Source: Bacillota bacterium
Lineage (GTDB): Bacteria; Bacillota; Limnochordia; DTU087
DNA length: 51,704 nt
Direction: 5' to 3'
Assembly (NCBI GenBank): GCA_012839845.1
Contig: DUMM01000020.1
Coordinates: 1 to 51,704 of the forward strand
Part shown: positions 17,069-26,288 of the stretch, piece after piece
Numbering within the stretch: the stretch's first letter is position 1
Layout: every line of letters begins with the position of its first letter
Position numbers and translations under genes: made by a program
Notes under the pieces: generated by a model
What the model saw: only the letters and a program-made list of their open reading frames with translations
What the model was told of the DNA's origin: nothing
The model's database searches: none

Positions 17069-17110
17069 CAAGTCAATCAACCGCTGCAAGAGATAGCGTG
17101 ACCGTCCACA

Positions 17111-17136
17111 GCTCCTGCTTCAGCAGGGGCTTTTTC
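17111..17136 (+). terminator. intrinsic terminator after rnc
   Basis: GCTCCTGC pairs with GCAGGGGC (one G-U pair) around TTCA, followed by TTTTT. Confidence 0.85.
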
Positions 17137-17147
17137 ATTGCATCCTG

Positions 17148-17176
17148 TTCTATTTCCGGTAGACAAGCAATATATA
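17148..17176 (+). promoter_or_regulatory. weak candidate promoter for the sigma-factor gene
   Basis: TTCTAT, 17 bases, TATATA. The -35 is poor, but spacing is right and the position between the rnc terminator and the sigma gene makes sense. Confidence 0.3.
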
Positions 17177-17212
17177 TGAAAGGGACCTACCGCTGGACAA
17201 GGAGGGAACGCC

Positions 17213-17914
17213 TTGGCTGGAAGAAACCAGGAGCGCGATCTAGAATTAATCCGGCAGGTGAGGGCAGGGAACAGGAAGGCGCGGGAGGAACTGGTCACCA
17301 AGTATATCCCCATGGTCAAGCGTATTGCCCGCAATCACTACGCCAGTTTCTTAGAATTCGAGGACCTTATGCAGGAGGGCTTGATTGGCCTTTTGAGCGC
17401 CATTGAGGAGTACGATCCGGACAAGAAGGTGAAGTTTTCTTCCTTTGCGTATATCTGCATTTTGCGCAAGATCTACAACGTCATCAAGCACAGCAACGGC
17501 AACAAGCACAAGGCCTTGAATGATGCCGTGTCTATCTATGCCTTTGTCAATCCAGACGAGACCCGCACTGTGTTGGACTGCGTCCCCTTTGAGGATCCCT
17601 CACTGGATCCCGAGCAAGTTGTGGAGGAGCGGATAGTCAATCAAAGGCTCAAGTCTGTGCTGGAAAACCACCTGTCCGTTCTTGAATATACAGTCATTTC
17701 CCTGTTCCTGCAGGGTTACACAACTGCTGAGATCGAAGCCGCCATCGGTGTCAATGCCAAGGCGGTAGATAATGCCCGTACCCGGGTGCGGCTGAAGCTC
17801 AGGCGGATCTTGACGGAACACGGGTCCTTACTCAACCCTAAGGTGCCGGTACGGGTCCGGCGCCGGGAAGACCTGTATAGAAAGCTTCCCAAATTAGAGC
17901 TCCGGGCAGAATGA
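17213..17914 (+). CDS. sigma-70 family RNA polymerase sigma factor, SigH-like
   Basis: A 233-residue sigma factor with region 2 (about 20-95; FLEFEDLMQEGLIGLLSAIEEYDPDKKVKFSSFAYICI, the core-binding and -10 helix) and region 4 (about 145-205; LSVLEYTVISLFLQGYTTAEIEAAIGVNAKAVDNARTRVRLKLRR, the -35 helix-turn-helix). There is no region 1.1 or 3. The architecture and DNAR(T)RVR(L)KLRR end resemble sporulation SigH rather than ECF factors, but residues after region 2 differ from B. subtilis SigH. TTG 17213 has AAGGAGGGA upstream. It is flanked by terminators, so it is a separate unit set between rnc and smc, where sigma genes are not usual. Confidence 0.85.
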   Translation: MAGRNQERDLELIRQVRAGNRKAREELVTKYIPMVKRIARNHYASFLEFEDLMQEGLIGLLSAIEEYDPDKKVKFSSFAYICILRKIYNVIKHSNGNKHKALNDAVSIYAFVNPDETRTVLDCVPFEDPSLDPEQVVEERIVNQRLKSVLENHLSVLEYTVISLFLQGYTTAEIEAAIGVNAKAVDNARTRVRLKLRRILTEHGSLLNPKVPVRVRRREDLYRKLPKLELRAE

Positions 17915-17974
17915 GGTCGGGTAAGATCAAAGCCGAAAAAAGGGATAAGAGCTGTGTTTATAGAATATATCATG

Positions 17975-18000
17975 GGTCCGGCGATTAGGCCGGCCTTTTT
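17975..18000 (+). terminator. intrinsic terminator after the sigma-factor gene
   Basis: GG(T)CCGGC pairs with GCCGGCC with one bulged T and a 6-base loop, followed by TTTTT. Confidence 0.8.
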
Positions 18001-18056
18001 GCTGAACGGAAACCGGTCTGAAGAGGGCCTAGACCCTGGGGAGCGGAGGTGGCCCC

Positions 18057-21000
18057 TTGTACCTTAAACAGCTGGAAATCCACGGGTTCAAATCCTTTGG
18101 AGAAAAGACCAAGCTAGAGTTTGACCGAGGCATTACTGCCATAGTAGGCCCTAATGGGAGTGGAAAAAGCAATATTGCCGATGGCCTGCGCTGGGTTTTA
18201 GGGGAGCAGAGTGCCCGTTCCCTGCGGGGTGATACCATGCAGGATATTATTTTCGCCGGCAGTTCAGGAAAAGGGCCCTTGGGGATGGCTTCTGTCTCCT
18301 TGACTTTAGGTGACTGCAAAGGTTGTCTCAATCTGGAATATGACGAAGTTACTGTTACCAGGCGGGTGTACCGTTCCGGTGAAAGCGAGTACTTAATCAA
18401 CAAATCACCCTGCCGCCTGCGGGATATTCGCGATCTCTTTTTGGACACGGGTCTCGGCCGGGAGGGATACTGGCTTATCGGTCAGGGCCAGATCGATGCA
18501 GTCTTGTCCAGCCGACCGGAAGAAAGGCGCCTGATCATCGAAGAAGCTGCGGGCATCAGCAAATACCGCGCCCGGAAGATGGAAGCGGTAAAGAAACTGG
18601 CAGATACTGAGACTAATCTGGTACGCCTCAACGATATCATTGTCGAACTCGCACGGCAGCTTGAACCTTTGGAAAAGATGGCAGTTAGGGCGCGAAAGTA
18701 TTTGCAGCTCATGCGGGAATACCAACAGCTGGGACAAGCCTTGGGTGCCCTTGAATGGTCGCAGCTTACCAAAGAAAGACAGGAGCGGCTGGCGGAAGAG
18801 GGACAGACTCTGGCTAAGATTGCGGCAATTGACGAAGAACTGCGGCAGGTGGAAAAGGCCGCGGCTGCTCTCCGCCTTGAGTCAAAAGAGCTCGAGCAAT
18901 TGGCTGCCACGCAGCAGGAACTCAGGGCTAAGACCATCCAGGATATGGGAGAAGTGCGGCGCCGCCAGGATGCTCTTGCGGAAAGGGTCAAGTATTCAGA
19001 AGCAGAGGGGCGCCGGCTGGCGGAAGAGCTTGCCGAACTGGAAAGACGGCGGCAAGAGGTGCGGAGGGATCTAGCCGACTGTCTGTGGCGTCTCCGGGCT
19101 CTGAGAAAACAGAAGTCCGATGAGGCGGCACGTCTGAACCATTGGGACGCCTCCTTCATTGAGCGGGAGAAGCAACGTGAAAAGCTCCTCGAGGAGACGG
19201 AACGGGTTAAGGCAGCCCTTGAACACACCCGTCAGAAGAGAGCCGAGATTCACGGGGAGGTCGAAGTGGGAGAGAGCCGCAGGGCTCTTTGGCAAGAGCA
19301 GCACTCAGTTCTTTCCCGCCGATTGGAAGAGATCCAACGGCAGCTGAGAGCCATCAGTACTCATATAGCTGCAGAAGAGGCTGCTCTGGCCGAAGCCCGT
19401 AATGCGCTGGCGGCCAAAGCCGCTTTCTTTCAGGACTGCGTAAAGCTGCAGCAAGATTTGGAATCCCGTCTCAAAGCCCAAGAAGAGGTGGTGCGGTCTT
19501 GGGAAGACAAGCTGCAGCTGTTAAGCTCCCGCCATCAAGCGTTGGCGGACATGGAAAAGGACTACACTGGGTATGCCCAGGGCGTTAAGGCTGTTATGAG
19601 AGCGAGGGATCGTTTTCCCGGCATCTGTGGAGTGGTAACCGAGCTCATCAGAGTTCCCAAGCAGTTAGAGACTGCCGTTGAGGTGGCCCTGGGAGGCGGC
19701 CTTCAGAACATCGTCACTGAGACCGACCGGGAAGCACGGGAGGCGGTGGCGTTCCTGAAGGAAAGAAAGGCCGGTAGAGCTACCTTCTTGCCCCTTTCAG
19801 GACTCCGTCCTCACTCCTTCAGCAAGCAGGATTTACAGCGACTGGAACAGGATGGAGTAGTCGGTGTTGCGTCTCAGCTGGTTGAGTACGACCCCAAATA
19901 CAGAAGCGCTGTCGAGTACCTTTTGGGAAGGGTCGTGATAACGCGGGATCTTGATAGTGCCGTTGCCCTGAGCCGCAATTGGCGGAACTTCAGCAGGATT
20001 GTCACCCTTGACGGCGATCTGGTCACGCCGGGAGGCGCCATAACCGGCGGCAGTCTGCCTCAAAGTGAGCGCAGCGGCCTGCTGCAGAGGCGGCAGGAGG
20101 TAGCACGGCTGGCCAGCGCTCTGCAGGAGTGTCGAGAAAGGCTGCAGCGAGAGAAGCAGCTCGCCACCGCCTTAGCTAAGGAGAGAGAGCAGGCGGGGGC
20201 CAGGACGAAGGAGGCCGCTGACCAAGTACAGCAGCTGGAGTTGCGGGTTCAGGAGCTGGAGAAGTCTGTTATGCTGAACAAGAGTGAGGTTGCCCATTGG
20301 GAAAGGGAAGCAGACCAGGTGCAGACCGAAATGGAGGAGATGGCAAAGAGGATTGCCGAAGAGGCAGCCGCAAGACAGGACAGACTGGCTGCGGCAGAGC
20401 GGCTGGATGGAGAGGCACTTGTCCAGGAGAAAAAGCTCTCCGCTTTACAGGCCCAAATTGCGGACTTGGAGAGGGAGCGGGTTAGTGCGCAAGAGAGCTA
20501 CACTGCGGCCAAAGTTAATCTAGCGGCACTGAACAGTCAGATTCAAGCTGACGAAAAGGCGGCGGCCGGCTGTCGTTCAGAGCTTTTAAAAATCGAACAG
20601 CGCACTGAGCAGATAGCAGCAGCTCTAGAAAATCTCATACGGGAGCGAAGTGAATCACTCAAGGAGCAAAAGCGGCTGGAGACCCAATACTCACAGTTGA
20701 AGGAAAAGCTCAAGGAAATTGAAGAGCAGCTTGCAGAGAACGGCAGTCAGCGTCAAGCTGTTGAGAATACGCTGCGGGAGAAAGAAGAAGCCCAGAAGAG
20801 CAAGCAGGCGCAGCGGGCAGTTTTGCAGCAGGAACTGGCAGATGTCAGGCGGTGGTTGGATAAAATAGCACTGAAGAAAGCCCAGCTGGCTGAGGCCATG
20901 GCGGAGGAATACGGGCTCACGATGGACGCGCTGGATGAAATGCCGGCACCAGTGGGCGATGCTGCCGAGATGCGGAGGAAACTGCAGCTGGTCAAGGAGC

Positions 21001-21653
21001 AGATCAGAGACCTGGGGCCGGTGGACACTGGGGCCATCCAGCAGTATGAAGAGATGGCAGAGCGCTGCCAGTACCTTAGAAGACAGCAGCAAGACCTTCT
21101 GGAGGCAGGGCGGCAGCTGAAACAAGTGATTGCCGAGATGGATGCTGTCTGCTCGGCTCGCTTCAAAGAGACCTTTGCAGACGTACAGAAGGAGTTTCAG
21201 GCTGTATTTGCTAAGCTCTTCGGCGGCGGCAGTGCAGAGCTGGTGTTCTTGGAGGCTGAACAGCTGGAAGATGCCGGAGTTGATATCTCTGCTAAGCCGC
21301 CGGGAAAGAAGCTGCAGAATATCAGCTTGCTTTCCGGAGGTGAACGGGCCTTGACAGCTATCAGCTTGCTGTTTGCGCTCCTGCGGGTGAAGCCCAGTCC
21401 ATTCTGCGTCCTGGATGAGATAGATGCATCCCTCGATGAGAGCAATCTGGAGAGGTTTACGCAGCTTCTAAGGGAATTCGCCGCCGATACCCAGTTTATC
21501 GTGATTACTCATAGGCCTGCGACCATGGAGGCTGCTGATCGGTTATACGGTGTGACTATGAATCGGGCTCATATCAGTCAATTGGTGTCAGTTCGGCTCG
21601 ATGAGGCAGCGGCAGTTGTGGAAAACAGCGGGACGGAAAGTCAACTGGTTTAG
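18057..21653 (+). CDS. smc: chromosome partition protein SMC
   Basis: A 1198-residue condensin ATPase, full length. Walker A GPNGSGKSN (31-39) is at the N-terminus. Long coiled coils (about 170-510 and 675-1015) flank a hinge (about 520-665) with glycine-rich GGGLQNIV and PGGAITGGS. The C-terminal ABC signature LLSGGERALTA and Walker B FCVLDEIDASLDE complete the head. SMC with ScpAB compacts and segregates the chromosome. TTG 18057 follows GGAGGT by 6 bases. ftsY follows by 14 bases, the standard smc-ftsY pair. Confidence 0.97.
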   Translation: MYLKQLEIHGFKSFGEKTKLEFDRGITAIVGPNGSGKSNIADGLRWVLGEQSARSLRGDTMQDIIFAGSSGKGPLGMASVSLTLGDCKGCLNLEYDEVTVTRRVYRSGESEYLINKSPCRLRDIRDLFLDTGLGREGYWLIGQGQIDAVLSSRPEERRLIIEEAAGISKYRARKMEAVKKLADTETNLVRLNDIIVELARQLEPLEKMAVRARKYLQLMREYQQLGQALGALEWSQLTKERQERLAEEGQTLAKIAAIDEELRQVEKAAAALRLESKELEQLAATQQELRAKTIQDMGEVRRRQDALAERVKYSEAEGRRLAEELAELERRRQEVRRDLADCLWRLRALRKQKSDEAARLNHWDASFIEREKQREKLLEETERVKAALEHTRQKRAEIHGEVEVGESRRALWQEQHSVLSRRLEEIQRQLRAISTHIAAEEAALAEARNALAAKAAFFQDCVKLQQDLESRLKAQEEVVRSWEDKLQLLSSRHQALADMEKDYTGYAQGVKAVMRARDRFPGICGVVTELIRVPKQLETAVEVALGGGLQNIVTETDREAREAVAFLKERKAGRATFLPLSGLRPHSFSKQDLQRLEQDGVVGVASQLVEYDPKYRSAVEYLLGRVVITRDLDSAVALSRNWRNFSRIVTLDGDLVTPGGAITGGSLPQSERSGLLQRRQEVARLASALQECRERLQREKQLATALAKEREQAGARTKEAADQVQQLELRVQELEKSVMLNKSEVAHWEREADQVQTEMEEMAKRIAEEAAARQDRLAAAERLDGEALVQEKKLSALQAQIADLERERVSAQESYTAAKVNLAALNSQIQADEKAAAGCRSELLKIEQRTEQIAAALENLIRERSESLKEQKRLETQYSQLKEKLKEIEEQLAENGSQRQAVENTLREKEEAQKSKQAQRAVLQQELADVRRWLDKIALKKAQLAEAMAEEYGLTMDALDEMPAPVGDAAEMRRKLQLVKEQIRDLGPVDTGAIQQYEEMAERCQYLRRQQQDLLEAGRQLKQVIAEMDAVCSARFKETFADVQKEFQAVFAKLFGGGSAELVFLEAEQLEDAGVDISAKPPGKKLQNISLLSGGERALTAISLLFALLRVKPSPFCVLDEIDASLDESNLERFTQLLREFAADTQFIVITHRPATMEAADRLYGVTMNRAHISQLVSVRLDEAAAVVENSGTESQLV

Positions 21654-21667
21654 GGAGGAGAGTCGAG

Positions 21668-22738
21668 ATGGGAATTGCAGATTGGCTGCGCCGCCGAAGC
21701 AAGAAAGAAGAAAACCACAGTTCCCCCTCCGGGACAGAGGATGTTAAACGGCAGGATGCTGAGCCGAAAGAGGCAGTGGATGAACACGATAGTAAACTGA
21801 CTGGGAGTGAGCAGCAGAGCCCTCGGGGTTTGTTTGCCCGTCTGAGGGAGGGTCTGAGCCGGACTCGCTCGTCTTTTGTGGGCCGGGTTGACAGCCTATT
21901 GTCTAGCCGCAGGAGAATCGATGAAGAGCTTTTTGAAGAGTTGGAGGAGATACTTATCCAGGCCGATGTGGGGGTAGACACCACCCTGCGGCTTGTTGAT
22001 GAAGTGCGGGCAGCTGTTAAGGCTAGCGGTATAACAGATGCTGAACAGGTCAAGCCCATTTTGCGAGCGAAAATATTGGACATCCTATCGGCGTACACAG
22101 CACCCTTAGAGCTGCCGCAGGAAAGCCCCGGGGTGATCATGGTGGTCGGCGTCAATGGAGCCGGCAAGACAACAACCATTGCCAAGCTGGCTCGGCGCTT
22201 CAAATCACAAGGGAAAAAGGTGATCCTGGGAGCTGCCGATACTTTCCGAGCTGCCGCCATTGAGCAGCTGGAGGTTTGGGCCAACCGGGTAGGGGTAGAG
22301 ATAGTCAAACATCAGCCAGGTGCTGACCCGGCAGCGGTTGCCTATGATACAATTCAGGCCGGAAAGGCCCGAGGGTGTGATGTAGTTATCATCGATACAG
22401 CAGGCAGACTGCAGACAAAAACCAACCTGATGCGGGAATTGGAAAAAATCGGCCGGGTGGTAGAGCGAGAACTGGGCGGCAGGGCTCCAGAGGTACTGTT
22501 GGTAATAGATGCCACCACCGGCCAGAATGCTCTGTCCCAAGCTAAGCTTTTCAGCGACGCGGTGAAGATTACAGGAGTTGTTTTGACCAAACTCGACGGT
22601 ACTGCCAAAGGTGGGATTATTGTCGCGATTGCCGCAGAGTTGGGCCTTCCCATCAAACTCATCGGGATTGGGGAAGCCTATGATGATCTGCGGGATTTCG
22701 ACCCAGAGGAGTTTGTCGCAGCCCTCTTTGACGCTTGA
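21668..22738 (+). CDS. ftsY: signal recognition particle receptor FtsY
   Basis: A 356-residue SRP-type GTPase that receives ribosome-nascent chain complexes at the membrane. A short charged A region (about 1-70) is followed by the N domain and the G domain: GVNGAGKTT (about 161-169), DTFRAAAIEQL, DTAGR, TKLDG and GIGEAYDDL. GGAGGAGAG precedes the ATG. Its partner Ffh is encoded two genes downstream in a separate unit with its own promoter. Confidence 0.97.
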   Translation: MGIADWLRRRSKKEENHSSPSGTEDVKRQDAEPKEAVDEHDSKLTGSEQQSPRGLFARLREGLSRTRSSFVGRVDSLLSSRRRIDEELFEELEEILIQADVGVDTTLRLVDEVRAAVKASGITDAEQVKPILRAKILDILSAYTAPLELPQESPGVIMVVGVNGAGKTTTIAKLARRFKSQGKKVILGAADTFRAAAIEQLEVWANRVGVEIVKHQPGADPAAVAYDTIQAGKARGCDVVIIDTAGRLQTKTNLMRELEKIGRVVERELGGRAPEVLLVIDATTGQNALSQAKLFSDAVKITGVVLTKLDGTAKGGIIVAIAAELGLPIKLIGIGEAYDDLRDFDPEEFVAALFDA

Positions 22739-22749
22739 GTGGGGAAGAG

Positions 22750-22778
22750 TTGACAGGGGCAGGCAACCCTAGTATACT
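22750..22778 (+). promoter_or_regulatory. near-consensus sigma-A promoter for the ylxM-ffh operon
   Basis: TTGACA (22750-22755), 17 bases, TATACT (22773-22778). It lies just after ftsY and 40 bases before ylxM. Confidence 0.88.
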
Positions 22779-22817
22779 ACTGCTGTAAACCATTTTTGCT
22801 TAACAGGGGCGGCGGAC

Positions 22818-23189
22818 ATGATAGACCAAACCGTGCACATGGGCTTACTGTTCGATTTTTACGGTCAGCTGTTGACTGAAAAGCAGCGGCTTTTCTTTTC
22901 GCTGTACCACCAGGACGATCTGTCCTTAGGGGAGATAGCGGAACAGTACGGTGTCACCCGCCAGGCCGTTTATGACATCATCCAGCGCTCACAGAAGACT
23001 CTGATCAATTTCGAAGAGAAGCTGGGGTTGATCAAGCGCCATATTCGCCAGCGGGAGCAGCTGGAAAGGCTTCAGAAAAAGCTCAAAGAGCTGGCTGACG
23101 AATTGGCCCAGACAGCCGCCTCAATGCCTTGGCAGAAGCAGCTGGCAGAAGCACAGGCACTGCTGGCAGAACTGATAGAGGAGTTCTAG
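22818..23189 (+). CDS. ylxM: YlxM/p13 family helix-turn-helix protein
   Basis: A 123-residue protein with a sigma-region-4-like helix-turn-helix (about 20-65: LTEKQRLFFSLYHQDDLSLGEIAEQYGVTRQAVYDIIQRS) and a helical C-terminal half. It is the YlxM partner always found upstream of ffh; in streptococci and staphylococci it has been reported to interact with the SRP and modulate its activity. ATG 22818 has a weak AGGGGCGG site. It is the first gene of the SRP and ribosome operon. Confidence 0.9.
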   Translation: MIDQTVHMGLLFDFYGQLLTEKQRLFFSLYHQDDLSLGEIAEQYGVTRQAVYDIIQRSQKTLINFEEKLGLIKRHIRQREQLERLQKKLKELADELAQTAASMPWQKQLAEAQALLAELIEEF

Positions 23190-23258
23190 GGCCGCCGAGG
23201 CCGTATAGGAGATGCAGACCCGGTCGAAAGCCGATAGTAAGGATAGAGGAGGGCCAGT

Positions 23259-24608
23259 ATGGCGATTTTCGGTTCGCTGGCAGAAAAGCTCCAAAACACT
23301 CTGGCCAAGCTCCGAGGCAGGGGCAAGCTGACCGAGCAAGACGTCAAGGAAGCCCTGCGGGAGGTGCGGCTGGCACTCCTGGAGGCAGATGTCAACTATA
23401 AAGTAGTCAAGGATTTTACTGATCGCGTCCGGGAACGGGCAGTTGGACAAGAGGTCATGACTTCCTTGACTCCTGCCCATCAGGTGATCAAGATCGTCCA
23501 TGAAGAGCTGACCGAACTGATGGGCGGCACTCAAAGTAAGCTGAAGCTGGCCTCTCAGCCTCCGACGATTCTTATGCTGGTGGGACTCCAGGGAGCGGGG
23601 AAAACCACAACCTGTGCTAAGTTGGCCAGGCTTTTGCAAAAGCAGGGACACCGGCCCCTTTTGGTGGCCGCGGACGTGTATCGGCCTGCTGCTATCACGC
23701 AGCTAAAGGTCCTGGGCGAGCAGCTGCAGATCCCGGTTTTCAGCCTAGGAGACCAAGTGAATCCCGTGGACATCGCCAAAGCAGCAGTAGAGCACAGCAA
23801 GCGCTACGGTAACGACATTTTGATCATCGATACAGCCGGCCGGCTGCATATCGATGAAGAGCTTATGGCAGAGCTGCGGGCTATGGATGAAGCAGTGGCT
23901 CCCCACCAGGTGCTGCTGGTGGTTGATGCTATGACGGGCCAGGATGCGGTAAACGTGGCCAGCAGCTTTAACGAGAGTCTGGATATCGACGGCATCATCT
24001 TAACCAAATTGGATGGAGATGCTCGGGGTGGAGCAGCCCTGTCCATCAAGGCAGTCACCGGCAAGCCCATCAAGTTCGCAGCAACCAGCGAGAAGCTGGA
24101 TGGCTTGGAACCCTTTCACCCTGACCGGATGGCATCCCGGATTTTGGGAATGGGCGATGTCCTTACTCTGATCGAGAAGGCGGAAGCCCAGCTGGATGAG
24201 GCTAAGGCCAAGGAGATGGCAGATAAGCTCCGCAGGGCTGATTTTACCTTCGAGGATTTTCTCGAGCAGCTGGAGCAGGTCAGGAACATGGGTCCCTTGG
24301 ATCAGCTGCTGGATATGCTTCCGGGGGTGCCGGGAATGAAAGGGCTGCGGGGACTGCAGGTGGATGAGAAGCAGTTTGCCAGGATCGAGGCCATCATCAG
24401 ATCAATGACCGTTGAAGAGCGGCTGCGGCCCGAAATCATTGACGGCAGCCGCAAGCGGAGAATTGCCGCCGGCAGCGGCACCACGGTGCAGGACGTAAAC
24501 AAGCTGCTGAAGCAGTTTAGTCAGACTCGGCAGATGCTGCGCCAGCTAGGTGCCTTGGACAAAAAGGTCAAGCGCGGCAGGCGATTCCGCCCCTTTGGCC
24601 TGTTTTGA
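23259..24608 (+). CDS. ffh: signal recognition particle protein Ffh
   Basis: A 449-residue SRP54 homologue. The N domain (about 1-85), the G domain with GLQGAGKTTTCAKLA (about 108), DVYRPAAITQL, DTAGR and TKLDGDARGGAALS, and the methionine-rich M domain (about 300-449) with GMKGLRGLQVDEKQ are present. It binds 4.5S RNA and signal sequences and docks with FtsY. GGAGGGCC precedes the ATG. The C-terminal tail KRGRRFRPFGLF is basic. I did not find the 4.5S RNA gene in this window. Confidence 0.97.
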   Translation: MAIFGSLAEKLQNTLAKLRGRGKLTEQDVKEALREVRLALLEADVNYKVVKDFTDRVRERAVGQEVMTSLTPAHQVIKIVHEELTELMGGTQSKLKLASQPPTILMLVGLQGAGKTTTCAKLARLLQKQGHRPLLVAADVYRPAAITQLKVLGEQLQIPVFSLGDQVNPVDIAKAAVEHSKRYGNDILIIDTAGRLHIDEELMAELRAMDEAVAPHQVLLVVDAMTGQDAVNVASSFNESLDIDGIILTKLDGDARGGAALSIKAVTGKPIKFAATSEKLDGLEPFHPDRMASRILGMGDVLTLIEKAEAQLDEAKAKEMADKLRRADFTFEDFLEQLEQVRNMGPLDQLLDMLPGVPGMKGLRGLQVDEKQFARIEAIIRSMTVEERLRPEIIDGSRKRRIAAGSGTTVQDVNKLLKQFSQTRQMLRQLGALDKKVKRGRRFRPFGLF

Positions 24609-24633
24609 TAACGTGAGAAATGGTTGCCAAGGA

Positions 24634-24650
24634 CCGCCGATTTCCGGCGG
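24634..24650 (+). other. short GC-rich hairpin between ffh and rpsP
   Basis: CCGCCG pairs with CGGCGG around ATTTC. No T-run follows. It is a possible mRNA processing point between ffh and the ribosomal genes. Confidence 0.4.
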
Positions 24651-24738
24651 AACTGGTTATCATCGCGGACTGCAAGATGATGTTTGCAGCTGCGGGTATA
24701 GATGAGAGATTTATTTAGGAAGGAGGAAAATCTATTCT

Positions 24739-25014
24739 ATGGCTGTAAGAATCCGTCTCAAGAGAATGGGTGCCAACAAGAGGCCCTTCTATCGTTTGGT
24801 GGTAGCTGATGCCCGGGCAGCTCGGGATGGCCGCTTTATTGATACCTTGGGATACTATGATCCTCTGCAGGAACCTGCCAAAATCGTCATAGACGAAGAA
24901 AAAGCTCTTGATTGGCTGAAAAAAGGTGCCCAGCCCTCGGATACCGCCAAGTACCTGCTCACGCAGGTGGGTATCATGGATAAGTTTGCAGCATCCCGCA
25001 AGGCAGCACAGTAG
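24739..25014 (+). CDS. rpsP: 30S ribosomal protein S16
   Basis: A 91-residue small-subunit protein. [20 protein letters not shown] and the DTLGYYDPL segment are diagnostic. The strong AAGGAGGAAAA site lies upstream of the ATG. It sits in the ffh-rpsP-khpA-ylqD-rimM-trmD-rplS order typical of Bacillota. Confidence 0.98.
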   Translation: MAVRIRLKRMGANKRPFYRLVVADARAARDGRFIDTLGYYDPLQEPAKIVIDEEKALDWLKKGAQPSDTAKYLLTQVGIMDKFAASRKAAQ

Positions 25015-25025
25015 GAGGCTCGTAT

Positions 25026-25259
25026 ATGATGAGGGAGCTTGTTGAGTATATTGCCAAGGCCCTAGTTGAGCAGCCCGATGAAGTGCAGGTTAGTCAGGTT
25101 GAGGGAGAGAGATCCCTGATCGTAGAACTGCGGGTAGCGCCAGAAGATATGGGCAAGGTCATCGGAAAGCAAGGCCGGATCGCTAAAGCTATACGCACAG
25201 TGGTCAAGGCCGCAGCCACCAAAGAGGGGAAGATGGTGCACGTTGAAATCATCGACTAG
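25026..25259 (+). CDS. khpA: KH domain RNA-binding protein KhpA (YlqC)
   Basis: A 77-residue single KH domain with the GxxG loop in [16 protein letters not shown]. KhpA pairs with KhpB (Jag) as a small RNA chaperone linked to cell-wall growth in other Gram-positives. GTAGGAGGCTCG lies upstream. The ATG at 25026 or the one directly after it at 25029 can start the protein. Confidence 0.94.
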   Translation: MMRELVEYIAKALVEQPDEVQVSQVEGERSLIVELRVAPEDMGKVIGKQGRIAKAIRTVVKAAATKEGKMVHVEIID

Positions 25260-25317
25260 CGAGACGCCTCAGCTTACCCCCAAGGCGGATTCTGCCTGGC
25301 CTTAGGGAGGTGATTAT

Positions 25318-25740
25318 ATGGAAAAAATCACAATCAGCCGGCCGGTTGTCTGGAAGGCTGTGGTCACTGACCGGCTGAGGGAAGAGCTGCGTCAGGAGCT
25401 CAAGCTGGCCATCAACCGCTTGGAGATGGAAATACAGCAGTTGGAGTTTCAAAGCAAACGAGTACTCCCGGAGCTAGAGAGGCAGAACCTCAAGCGGGCG
25501 GTGGAGATGCGCCAGCAGATTGAAGAAGAAAAGCATAAGCGGCGCCAGGCTCTGGAGCGGTTGACACAGCAGATGCAGGATGTAGATAGGCTGGAGACTG
25601 GCGAGGAAATAGCGCGCGGCACTCTTGACAGCTGGATAGAAGTCTCGGTAGGCGATGATTTCAGTGCAAAACTCTACGCGGAAATAGTAACCAAAGACGA
25701 TAAGGTTATAGAACTGCGGGAAGGGCGGCCGGAGGCGTGA
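25318..25740 (+). CDS. ylqD: YlqD family protein
   Basis: A 140-residue protein of the YlqD family. A long central helix with coiled-coil character (about 22-90, rich in E, Q and R) is followed by a small beta domain (WIEVSVGDDF to VIELREG). The function is unknown. It sits between khpA and rimM as in B. subtilis. GGGAGGTGATT precedes the ATG; its stop overlaps the rimM start. Confidence 0.9.
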   Translation: MEKITISRPVVWKAVVTDRLREELRQELKLAINRLEMEIQQLEFQSKRVLPELERQNLKRAVEMRQQIEEEKHKRRQALERLTQQMQDVDRLETGEEIARGTLDSWIEVSVGDDFSAKLYAEIVTKDDKVIELREGRPEA

Positions 25741-26270
25741 AAGGCACAAGGGCCTGGGTGGTCATCGGTGAGATCACCAAACCCCACGGTGTTCGGGGAG
25801 CTGTAAGGGTACTGCCCCACACCGACTACCCTCAGCGGTTTGACTCTTTGAGCGAGGTATATCTTGGAACCGATGATGATCCGGAACCGAAGCAGATGAG
25901 TTTTTCTTTGCTGGGCTGGCAAAAAGACCAGCTGATCTGCCGTTTAGGTGGAGTAGATTCCCGGGATGCTGCGGAAAAACTCCGGGGAAAGCTGCTGATG
26001 GTTCCCAGAGAAGAGGCAGTACCGCTCCCAGAAGGGTACTATTATATCTTTGATCTTGTCGGCCTTGCGGTACACACTGAAGACGGTGAATACCTGGGCA
26101 GGCTGAAGGAAGTGCTGCAGCCTGGTGCCAACGATGTCTACATCGTGGAAGCGGCAGATGGTTCAGGTGAGATTCTCCTTCCCGCCATTAAAGAAGTGAT
26201 CTTGGATGTGAACCTGCGGGAGGGGCGGATGCTGGTGCGGCTGCTCCCGGGACTGCTGGAAGAAGAGTAA
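25737..26270 (+). CDS. rimM: ribosome maturation factor RimM
   Basis: A 177-residue 16S processing factor. The N-terminal RimM barrel (about 5-90; IGEITKPHGVRGAVRVLPHTDYP) and C-terminal PRC-barrel (about 98-170; YYYIFDLVGLAVHTEDGEYLG, GANDVYIV, LLPAIKEVI) are complete. It aids 30S head assembly with S19. The GTG start overlaps the ylqD TGA (GTGA), so translation is probably coupled. Confidence 0.95.
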   Translation: MKGTRAWVVIGEITKPHGVRGAVRVLPHTDYPQRFDSLSEVYLGTDDDPEPKQMSFSLLGWQKDQLICRLGGVDSRDAAEKLRGKLLMVPREEAVPLPEGYYYIFDLVGLAVHTEDGEYLGRLKEVLQPGANDVYIVEAADGSGEILLPAIKEVILDVNLREGRMLVRLLPGLLEEE

Positions 26271-26288
26271 ACGGGAGGTGCCCGCTTG

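Noticed and set aside
18482-19228. 248-residue minus-strand frame
   Set aside because: It is antisense to the smc coiled coil; its Ser/Arg/Ala-rich composition is typical of the complement of a helical coding region.
21574-22308. 244-residue minus-strand frame over ftsY
   Set aside because: It is antisense to the conserved ftsY sequence and shows no protein-like motifs.
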